Assembly (NCBI GenBank): GCA_036704045.1
Contig: DATNQM010000036.1
Span: forward strand, 1-64,000
Length of the DNA stretch: 64,000 bases
DNA from: Ancylothrix sp036704045
Lineage (GTDB): Bacteria > Cyanobacteriota > Cyanobacteriia > Cyanobacteriales > Oscillatoriaceae
Direction: 5' to 3'
The position numbers were made by a program, and so were the translations under genes. The stretch's first letter is position 1. Each line of letters starts with the position of its first letter. This document shows positions 43,669-50,553 of this stretch, one piece after another. The notes under the pieces are model-generated. The model was not told where the DNA came from and did not search any database. It worked only from the letters and a program-made list of their open reading frames with translations.

Positions 43669-45054
43669 ATGACTGAATTATTATTTTCAAAAGGCACAAT
43701 CTTAGTAGTGGATGATAATCCGACAAACTTGGGCGTTATCTTTAACGTTTTAGATGAATCTGGCTTAGAAGTGTTAGTCGCTCAAGATGGAGAAAGTGCC
43801 CTCCAAAAAATAGAATACATCACTCCCGATCTAATTTTATTAGACATTATGATGCCCGGTATCGATGGATTTGAAACTTGTTATAGACTGAAAAGCAACC
43901 CGTCAACTTCCGAAATTCCAATTATTTTTATGACGGCGCTAAGTAACACTGAGCAAAAAGTAAAAGGGTTAAGCCTTGGCGCTGTTGACTATATAACTAA
44001 ACCTTTTCAAAAAGAAGAAGTGCTGGCTCGCATTAAAGTTCATTTGGATTTGCGAAACTTAAGTCAAGCATTAGCCAGCAAAAATCAACTGCTTCAAGAA
44101 CAAATAGACGAAAAGACTGCTTTAGAAAAAAAACTACAGCAGTTGAATCAAGAATTAGAAAATCGTGTTGAAAAAAGAACTTTCGAGTTGAAACAAGCTT
44201 TACAAACTATTCAACAAACTCAACTCCAATTAATTCAAAGCGAAAAAATGTCTACCCTGGGCCAGTTAGTTGCTGGAATCGCCCATGAAATAAATAATCC
44301 CGTAGGATTTATTTGGGGAAATTTGAATCATGCTGAAACTTATGTTCAAGATTTATTAGAAATTTTACAACTTTATCAACAACAGCTACCCTCACCAGGT
44401 GCAGCGATTGCAACTCGTGCTGAAGAGATAGATTTAGAGTATGTCATAGAAGACTTACCTCAGCTTATTTCATCCATGAAAGTAGGGGTAGAACGGATTC
44501 GTCAAATTAGCGTATCTATCAGGACTTTTTCCCGCGCTGATAGCACGTCAAAAGTGGAAGCCAACCTGCATGAAGGAATTGATAGCGCTCTGCTAATTTT
44601 GCAACATCGACTAAAAGCAAATGAGAACCATCCGAAAATAGAAGTAGTAAAAAACTATGGGAATCTGCCTTTCATTCCGTGTTATTTAGGCCAGCTTAAT
44701 CAAGTTTTTATTAATATCATTTGCAATGCAATTGACACTTTAGAAGATTCTTGCATTGGGCTATCTTCAGAAGAACTGAAAGCGAATCCAAGACAAATTA
44801 TAATTCACACTGAAGTTGACCACTCCCGAAATTTAGCTATTATTCGGATTAAAGATAACGGAATGGGAATGCCGGAGGAGATCCGCAGTAAAATATTTGA
44901 TTACCTCTTTACAACCAAGCCTACTGAAAAAGGTACCGGGCTGGGTTTATCAATTAGCCACCAGATTGTGGTAGAAAAACATGGTGGTTCTCTGAGTTGC
45001 CTTTCAGAAAAAGGTGTTGGAACAGAATTTATTATTGAAATTCCTTTAGCCTAA
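43669..45054 (+). CDS. REC-linked sensor histidine kinase
   Basis: 461 residues, soluble. An N-terminal receiver (D15/D16, D59 in LILLDIMMPG, K111 in DYITKPF) closely resembles that of the preceding gene (EVLVAQDGESA, GLSLGAVDYITKPFQKEEVLARI), so they are recent paralogous domains. A long coiled coil (~130-195) leads to HisKA with H206 in VAGIAHEINNPVGF and a HATPase domain (N box INIICNAIDTL, G1 IKDNGMGM, G2 GTGLGLSI). The H-E-I-N-N-P box is the NtrB-like subclass common in cyanobacteria. It closes the operon begun at 38949. It probably receives phosphate on its receiver and alters kinase output; its own target is not adjacent. Confidence 0.9.
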   Translation: MTELLFSKGTILVVDDNPTNLGVIFNVLDESGLEVLVAQDGESALQKIEYITPDLILLDIMMPGIDGFETCYRLKSNPSTSEIPIIFMTALSNTEQKVKGLSLGAVDYITKPFQKEEVLARIKVHLDLRNLSQALASKNQLLQEQIDEKTALEKKLQQLNQELENRVEKRTFELKQALQTIQQTQLQLIQSEKMSTLGQLVAGIAHEINNPVGFIWGNLNHAETYVQDLLEILQLYQQQLPSPGAAIATRAEEIDLEYVIEDLPQLISSMKVGVERIRQISVSIRTFSRADSTSKVEANLHEGIDSALLILQHRLKANENHPKIEVVKNYGNLPFIPCYLGQLNQVFINIICNAIDTLEDSCIGLSSEELKANPRQIIIHTEVDHSRNLAIIRIKDNGMGMPEEIRSKIFDYLFTTKPTEKGTGLGLSISHQIVVEKHGGSLSCLSEKGVGTEFIIEIPLA

Positions 45055-45470
45055 CTGGAGAGAGAAATATATCGGGGGATAGGGTAGATCATGTGGTAAG
45101 ATAACCAGATGCTTGATTCTTCTTTCCTTATCATCTACCAACTGAAGATAAATAGGTGCTGATAAATAAAGTCAACAATAGGAGAAAATTGTTTAATTCA
45201 TGTTTTGGCGTATTTAATAACACAAAATACCCAAACAATAGCCTGTGACCAACAAGAACAGCAAATGCTTTGCTGAACTCCACCAAAGTTGTAAAGATTG
45301 CTTTATTTTACTTAGTACAAAAATTGATAATCGACTTTACTAGGCAGTGTTTGTAAAGCAACCTCTTCAAAAAATCGGTCATTTCCCCTAAAAAATTGAC
45401 TTAAATCAAAGACAAACCTCAATATATTTGCCATCCTAGAAATATATCAAAAAAAAATTAGGACGAGGCA
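45055..45470. other. Right border spacer of the signalling island
   Basis: 416 bp. Contains a weak hairpin (GGTAGAT 45083-45089 with ATCTACC 45133-45139) after the kinase operon and a Crp/Fnr-type box (45396-45409) near the right end. No gene seen in the middle. Confidence 0.55.
45396..45409. promoter_or_regulatory. Crp/Fnr-family (FNR/DNR-like) binding site
   Basis: TTGACTTAAATCAA matches the FNR/NnrR/DNR consensus TTGAT-N4-ATCAA at nine of ten fixed positions, with the correct 4-bp spacer. Its centre is about 68 bp before ATG 45471, compatible with class II activation around -41.5 if transcription starts near 45444. The genes downstream include a nitric oxide reductase, which in other bacteria is a typical target of NO-sensing DNR/NnrR regulators. 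Confidence 0.5.
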
Positions 45471-46247
45471 ATGAATAATTCAACAGTCAACTTAGAAAAA
45501 GCTGGTGGGCATCAAGTGCTTGCCGCCGCCGGCAAAACAATTTTAAGACCAGGCGGACGCACCGGCACAGAACAATTATTCCGCTGGGCAGATTTTAAAG
45601 CCGGTGACACCGTATTAGAATTAGCCTCAAGTTTTGGATATAGTGCCATAGCCCTAGCACAACGCTTTAATGTGCAAGTTGTAGGAGTCGAAAAAAACCC
45701 CGAAAGCGTCGCCAGAGCCAGAGCAAATATACAAGCAGCCGGCTTACAAAATCAAGTGCAAATCATCGAAGGAGACATCTTTGATTTAGACGCTATTAAT
45801 CAACAATTTGACTGGGTTTTTGCCGAAGCAATATTATCAATGCAATCACCCCCCGGAAAAATTAAAATATTGCAACAAATACGCAACCGTTTAAAACCCG
45901 GAGGCAAATTTCTTTCCCACGAACTACTAGCCCAAAACCACGAAGAAGAAATTCGCCAAGAATTAGGGCCCCTCGCCCACACCAACACCACGCCCATTTC
46001 TGAAAACAACTGGAAGGCGCTTTATGAACAAGCCGGCCTCAAAGTAGAACAACATAAAACCGGCCCCATCGCCTTACTAAACCTCCCTCAAAACATCAAA
46101 GACGAAGGCTTATTACCCACCCTCAAAATCCTCTGGAATGTCTTAACAAAACCATTCATACGCCAACGAGTTCTCACCATGCGGCGCGTTTTTAAAAAGT
46201 ATCAAAAAGACTTAGGCTACATAGTCCTCCAAGCCATAGCTGAATAA
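45471..46247 (+). CDS. SAM-dependent methyltransferase
   Basis: 258 residues. Motif I is VLELASSFGYSAIAL (~48-62), motif II VVGVEKNPESV, then VQIIEGDIFDLD, the acidic motif FDWVFAEAIL and post-I RLKPGGKFLSHEL. The fold is class I; the substrate is unknown. SD GGACGAGG precedes ATG 45471. The spacing to the cupin gene is 64 bp in the same direction, and the pair lies downstream of a Crp/Fnr-like box, so both are probably part of an anaerobic or nitrosative-stress response. That inference rests on neighbours, not on the protein itself. Confidence 0.85.
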   Translation: MNNSTVNLEKAGGHQVLAAAGKTILRPGGRTGTEQLFRWADFKAGDTVLELASSFGYSAIALAQRFNVQVVGVEKNPESVARARANIQAAGLQNQVQIIEGDIFDLDAINQQFDWVFAEAILSMQSPPGKIKILQQIRNRLKPGGKFLSHELLAQNHEEEIRQELGPLAHTNTTPISENNWKALYEQAGLKVEQHKTGPIALLNLPQNIKDEGLLPTLKILWNVLTKPFIRQRVLTMRRVFKKYQKDLGYIVLQAIAE

Positions 46248-46311
46248 ACCCCTAATCCACAAAATCTCTAAGTTTATCTGCATTTATTTGCTATCAAAAA
46301 AGGAAAAAACC

Positions 46312-46659
46312 ATGACCACAAAAAACGTAGAAACCGGCTCATTCACCCTCCACCTAAACGAACAAATAGAATATCCAACCGGCGGAGTATTAAGCAAAGT
46401 CATTGCCAAAACCCCTAACTGTCAATACACCCTATTTTGCCTAGCCGCCGGCACCGACATTTCCGAACACACCTCCGCCAAAAATGCCACCGTTCACGTC
46501 TTAGAAGGACAAGGAATATTCACCTTAGAAGGCCAAGAAATCGCCCTAAAACCCGGTGTTTTTATCTTCATGCCGGCCCACGCCCCCCACGCCCTTAAAG
46601 CCCAAGAAAACTTAGCATTTTTGCTAATTCTTTCTGACAACCCCCAAGCCAAAGAATAA
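46312..46659 (+). CDS. Small cupin-domain protein
   Basis: 115 residues from ATG 46312, chosen for its AAGGAAAA SD; an upstream TTG at 46288 is unlikely. A single cupin barrel: GTDISEHTSAKNATVHVLEG (metal-site H and H) and a second motif LKPGVFIFMPAHAPHALKA with PAHAPH. Histidines needed to bind one metal ion are present. Small cupins of this kind accompany NO-response genes in several denitrifiers and anaerobes, but no activity is defined. It is likely co-transcribed with the methyltransferase 64 bp upstream. Confidence 0.85.
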   Translation: MTTKNVETGSFTLHLNEQIEYPTGGVLSKVIAKTPNCQYTLFCLAAGTDISEHTSAKNATVHVLEGQGIFTLEGQEIALKPGVFIFMPAHAPHALKAQENLAFLLILSDNPQAKE

Positions 46660-46752
46660 TCCCAAAAACCCTAACCATTGTTTTCGTCAAAAAACTTTAT
46701 ATTTTTTTTGATGAAACAATGACTATAGTGAAAGCAGAACTTAATTAAACAA

Positions 46753-47247
46753 ATGGTAAAAATGTCAACAGCCCAAACATTTGCCGGATACTTAAATATC
46801 TCCGAAGAACAGGCAGAAACCTTAATTTCTAAGAGCCTAGAAGATTGCCTTAACTCCTCCGAATTAAAACAACAACTTGAGAGTTTAGATATCCAACTTT
46901 TGAGAAAAACATTGCCCACAGCCGGCGGAGTTTTAGCAGAAAAATTGCCCCCATTTTACAACTGGCTAAAAAATGAACTAGGAGTTAAAAAAGTTCCAGA
47001 TAGTCCAGACCATACAACAAAATGGGTGATCGGTTTTGTCAACAACCAAGAAAGTTTAACCCGCTTAGTAGAACTCCACCGGCCAGTTCCAAAAATGGCC
47101 ATAGAACGCTCAATACCTGTCTTAATAGGAGCCTTTGACGGCGTAGAAGACGAAACAATTCGTCAGCAGTGGCAAAAAGCAGTAGCAGCCCTTTGTGTGC
47201 CTTTAGTTGCTGATGCAAGAGAACGAGAAAAAACAACCTCTAATTAA
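46753..47247 (+). CDS. Hypothetical protein in the NO-reductase neighbourhood
   Basis: 164 residues, soluble and predicted all-alpha, that I do not recognise. Notable segments: FAGYLNISEEQAETLISKSL, the LPTAGGVLAEKLPPFYNWLK centre, then WVIGFVNNQESLTRLVELHR and a C-terminal LIGAFDGVEDETIRQQWQKA. Two histidines (DHTTKW and ELHRPVP) and a single cysteine near the end occur in the second half, so a haem or metal role cannot be excluded. ATG 46753 and ATG 46762 are both possible. It is 93 bp after the cupin gene, is followed by a strong terminator and precedes norB, so it ends the 45.4-kb operon. Confidence 0.65.
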   Translation: MVKMSTAQTFAGYLNISEEQAETLISKSLEDCLNSSELKQQLESLDIQLLRKTLPTAGGVLAEKLPPFYNWLKNELGVKKVPDSPDHTTKWVIGFVNNQESLTRLVELHRPVPKMAIERSIPVLIGAFDGVEDETIRQQWQKAVAALCVPLVADAREREKTTSN

Positions 47248-47257
47248 ATAATTGCTA

Positions 47258-47296
47258 AAAAAAGGTAAAATAACTATTTGTAATTTTACCTTTTTT
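47258..47296 (+). terminator. Strong Rho-independent terminator before norB
   Basis: A perfect 14-bp stem: AAAAAAGGTAAAAT (47258-47271) with ATTTTACCTTTTTT (47283-47296), loop 11 nt. It starts 11 nt after the stop of the hypothetical gene and implies that norB uses its own promoter. Confidence 0.8.
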
Positions 47297-47526
47297 ATTG
47301 ATATTTATTATCATTTCCTAGCAACCACAATCAAATAGTCAGCCAGCTATCAGTTTACAAACAAAAAAGGTAGTTCTTTTAGGCTGCATACTTTTATTTA
47401 CCAACTCCGCATAATAGGGAAGTAAAAATTAATATTTTATTAAGAAAAATAGAAAAGTCACACAAAAGCTTTTGAAATAGCTACTAATAAGTGGATAGGA
47501 CTGCAAATCATACAGTCAAATTCGCA

Positions 47527-47543
47527 ACATTTTAACAAAATGT
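47527..47543. promoter_or_regulatory. Inverted repeat, candidate norB operator
   Basis: ACATTTT-AAC-AAAATGT has perfect 7-bp arms and lies 34 bp before ATG 47578, where it would overlap a leader or start site. It is vaguely NsrR-like (AAAATGT half-sites) but not a consensus match. The regulator is unknown. Confidence 0.4.
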
Positions 47544-47577
47544 AAAGACGAGAGCCATAAATAAAGGAGGTTTGCCA

Positions 47578-49884
47578 ATGGCAAATACCACAGTTATTGA
47601 CACCGGCACCGCCACCCCATCAAGAAGGCGACAACTAAGTTTACCGGTGTGGTTAGTATTAATTTGTATCGTGGCCTTTACAGTCTTACTGATAGCCGGT
47701 GCAGCCATTTGGAAAAATGCCCCACCCGTCCCCGAAACCATGCGTTCTCCAGGCCAAGAAATCGTCTTGACCCAACAAGAAATACAAACCGGTCAAGAAA
47801 CCTATCTCGCACGCGGCGGACAGCATATTGGTAGCATTTGGGGACACGGAAGCTATTTGGCACCAGACTGGACAGCAGCCGTATTGCACCATTGGGGATT
47901 AGCAACAGCCGGCGTTTTATACAACAACAACCCCAACTTTACACAAGAAGATTTAGAAGCCTTACCGGCCCCCCAAAGAGCCAGCCTACAAGCCCAAGTA
48001 AGCGAACAATTTAAAACCAATAGATACGATCCAAAAACCCATGAATTGCTGCTTACAGAAGCCCAAACCCAAGGCTTAAAAACAGTCTTTGAGCAATACA
48101 ACACCCTGCTAACTTACGGGTCATCAATACACTCAATCCCGCGAGGTTGGTTCAAAGACGAAACTCAAGTTCATAACGTCACCGGCTTCTTTGTGTGGAC
48201 AGCATGGGCAGCCGCAGCCAACCGGCCAAATGCACCCTTTTCCTACACAGCAAACTGGCCCCATGATGACTTAATTGGCAACCAACCCCCCGGTCAATTT
48301 ATCATCTGGTCAATTGTCTCCGTCATCATATTAATTGCCGGCACCGGCATCTTTTTGTTTGTTTACCTAACCCAAGAAGACCCCGAAGAAATACAACCAG
48401 TCCCCGCCCGTCCAGCAGTACGAATTCCCACCCCCAGCCAAAAAGTAACCTCCCTATTTTTTGGCGTAGCAATGGCACTATTTTTAGTGCAAATTCTCAT
48501 GGGAATGTTCACAGCCCACTATGCCGTAGAAGGCGAAGGATTTTATGGAATACCAATCATAAACTTCTTACCCTACGCCGCATCTCGGACATGGCACCTA
48601 CAATTAGGAATCTTTTGGATAGCAACTTGTTGGTTAGCAGCCGGCCTGTATTTTGCCCCCCGTTTTGGCAACTTTGAACCCAAAAATCAAGCCCTTGGCA
48701 ATAGCGTTTTGCTAATAGCATTAACCGTCGTTGTTGTTGGTTCAATGATAGGAACCTGGGAAGCAATTACCGGCGTTTTAGACATCAAAAACAGCTTTTT
48801 GTGGGGACATCAAGGCTATGAATACATCGAATTAGGGCGCGTTTGGCAAATCTTATTAATTATCGCCATGACTTTTTGGCTGTGGTTAATGTATCGTGCC
48901 TTTAAACCGGCCCTAGTCAAAGAAAAAGATCCCACCGGCCTCAGTCACTTTTTCCTCTACAGTGCGATAACAATTCCCCTCTTTTATTCCATAGGTTTAG
49001 CCTACACCAACCACACCCCCTTAAGCATTGCCGAATATTGGCGCTGGTGGGTAATTCACCTTTGGGTAGAAGGCTTTTTTGAAGTATTCGCCACCGTCGT
49101 CATTGCCTATTTGTGTAGTGAACTCGGTTTCCTAAAAAAATCCTCAGCTTTACGCGCCACCTACCTAACAACAATTTTGTATTTAGGTAGCGGAGTTATT
49201 GGCACATTGCACCACCTTTATTTTTCCGGTACGCCCACATTTATTGCAGCCATAGGCTCAGTATTTTCGGCTTTAGAAGTCGTGCCATTAACATTAATTG
49301 GTTTTGAAGTGCTTAAAGCTTTAAAACTCTCCAAAGAAGCCGAAGGATTTTATCGTTGGCCGTTGCGATTTTTCATGGCTACTTGTTTTTGGAATTTAAT
49401 CGGGGCCGGTATTTTTGGCTTCTTGATTAATCCTCCAATTGTGCTTTATTATTCCCAAGGATTAAACACCACACCCATCCATGCCCACTCAGCTTTATTT
49501 GGAGTTTATGGCTGTTTAGCCCTAGCATTGATGTTGTTTTCCTTGCGGGAATTTGTGCCAGAAAAAGCCTGGAATGAAAAGATATTAAACTTTTCCTTCT
49601 GGTGTATAAATGGCGGTTTAATTGGGATGTTAATTTTTGGATTAATTCCCAATGGTTTCTATCAACTAGCGATTTCAATTAATCATGGCACATGGTATGC
49701 TCGCAGTGCCGAAGTGATTAGCAGTCCTTGGATGCGTTGGACAGTTTGGCTGCGTATTCCTGGGGATATTTTGTTTGCCATTGGTGGTGTAGCGATGTTT
49801 TTCTTTACGGTAAATGCGATTGTTGCAATCTTTCGCTTTCCCGTTCAAACTTCAAAACAACCCGAATTAAAGCCGGTGGAATAA
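47578..49884 (+). CDS. norB: Quinol-dependent nitric oxide reductase, single subunit (qNOR)
   Basis: 768 residues. Reduces 2 NO to N2O with quinol electrons; for cyanobacteria this is detoxification. An N-terminal extension fused to the NorB core (TM1, then the NorC-like periplasmic part GQETYLARGGQHIGSIWGHG) replaces cytochrome c, as in qNOR/NorZ. The haem/FeB ligands are visible: HLQLGIFW, WVIHLWVEGFFEVF, GTLHHLYFSG and TPIHAHSALFGVYG, and the gating glutamate region sits in VEGFFEVFATV. About 14 TM helices. The start is ATG 47578, 7 nt after a consensus AGGAGG; the earlier TTG two codons upstream is rejected. It has its own promoter region and terminator. Confidence 0.95.
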   Translation: MANTTVIDTGTATPSRRRQLSLPVWLVLICIVAFTVLLIAGAAIWKNAPPVPETMRSPGQEIVLTQQEIQTGQETYLARGGQHIGSIWGHGSYLAPDWTAAVLHHWGLATAGVLYNNNPNFTQEDLEALPAPQRASLQAQVSEQFKTNRYDPKTHELLLTEAQTQGLKTVFEQYNTLLTYGSSIHSIPRGWFKDETQVHNVTGFFVWTAWAAAANRPNAPFSYTANWPHDDLIGNQPPGQFIIWSIVSVIILIAGTGIFLFVYLTQEDPEEIQPVPARPAVRIPTPSQKVTSLFFGVAMALFLVQILMGMFTAHYAVEGEGFYGIPIINFLPYAASRTWHLQLGIFWIATCWLAAGLYFAPRFGNFEPKNQALGNSVLLIALTVVVVGSMIGTWEAITGVLDIKNSFLWGHQGYEYIELGRVWQILLIIAMTFWLWLMYRAFKPALVKEKDPTGLSHFFLYSAITIPLFYSIGLAYTNHTPLSIAEYWRWWVIHLWVEGFFEVFATVVIAYLCSELGFLKKSSALRATYLTTILYLGSGVIGTLHHLYFSGTPTFIAAIGSVFSALEVVPLTLIGFEVLKALKLSKEAEGFYRWPLRFFMATCFWNLIGAGIFGFLINPPIVLYYSQGLNTTPIHAHSALFGVYGCLALALMLFSLREFVPEKAWNEKILNFSFWCINGGLIGMLIFGLIPNGFYQLAISINHGTWYARSAEVISSPWMRWTVWLRIPGDILFAIGGVAMFFFTVNAIVAIFRFPVQTSKQPELKPVE

Positions 49885-49926
49885 CACCAAAACAGATAAT
49901 TTTCCAAAAATTTGAAACCACCATAG

Positions 49927-49948
49927 CCCGCCCATTGCGGGTTTTTTT
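49927..49948 (+). terminator. Rho-independent terminator of norB
   Basis: CCCGC (49927-49931) pairs with GCGGG (49937-49941) around CCATT, directly followed by seven or more T residues. It starts 42 nt after the norB stop. Confidence 0.75.
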
Positions 49949-50037
49949 TATCTTGGCTGTTTTTGGGTAGAAAAATTGAAACCCCCGATCACCAGTTATA
50001 AAAAAGCATCGATCTTTAGGCACTCAAGCCTTATGGA

Positions 50038-50144
50038 TTATAGCGGTTTTCAATTATATCAAGTACAAAAATAACCCCCCAACCCCCCTTATTAAGGGCG
50101 GCAAAGGCGGCAAGGGGGGGTCACCAGATAGAAAAATGCTATAA
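50038..50144. repeat. MITE-like element, copy A
   Basis: 107 bp with imperfect 14-bp terminal inverted repeats: TTATAGCGGTTTTC at the left, and GAAAAATGCTATAA at the right, its complement bar two bases. The interior has C tracts then G tracts (around 50074-50119) that could fold into a long hairpin. Both ends match copy B (60117-60228) in inverted orientation. Confidence 0.7.
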
Positions 50145-50321
50145 ATCAAAGCAGGGCTACAATGCACAAACACTAGATTATGTCAATAAAAAATCCCTTG
50201 ATTCTTTCTATGGATGACTTAAGAAAAAATTAAAATTTTGTGCTTGCTTTATTGTAACTTTAAAAAACAAGAGTTCTAAAGTTTTGCCAGTTCATTAAGT
50301 GCTCTCTTTGAGGCGTTTGGG

Positions 50322-50339
50322 AGGTTTTAGTTAAAACCT
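50322..50339. promoter_or_regulatory. Inverted repeat upstream of bicA
   Basis: AGGTTTTA-GT-TAAAACCT has perfect 8-bp arms. It is about 215 bp before the bicA ATG. TTA/TAA ends recall LysR-type (CcmR/CmpR) sites, which control inorganic-carbon genes in cyanobacteria, but the spacing differs, so this is only a candidate. Confidence 0.35.
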
Positions 50340-50553
50340 GCCTTGATTTTGCATTTTCTTGAACCTCTCGGCTTTTCCGATGGCAGTGTTCGAGAATCTG
50401 AAACAAATTTAATTTTCCCCTCAAACCAAGTCACTCCCCCAGTCGTGTCCGGCGGGGCAGCCCAGAAAAAAATCAGAGAAAACACTATCTGTTTCAAAAA
50501 TTAATCGAATTGGCATAAATTTTCCGTTTAAAATTCACCCGACCTAACTACTA

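Larger units (their letters stand above)
47248..47577. other. Spacer upstream of norB
   Basis: 330 bp. Begins with a strong terminator (47258-47296) and ends with a 17-bp inverted repeat (47527-47543) and the norB SD. No second TTGAT-N4-ATCAA box was found here. A TGATA-TTTAT-TATCA dyad at 47299-47313 directly follows the terminator. Confidence 0.5.
49885..50553. other. Spacer between norB and bicA
   Basis: 669 bp. Contains the norB terminator (49927-49948), MITE-like copy A (50038-50144) and an 18-bp inverted repeat (50322-50339). The 200 bp before bicA are comparatively GC-rich (around 50360-50470) and may be a structured leader; no known riboswitch recognised. Confidence 0.5.

Noticed and set aside
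45083..45139. Hairpin GGTAGAT/ATCTACC as terminator of the island operon
   Set aside because: Seven-bp stem with a 43-nt loop and no T run; insufficient for a terminator call.
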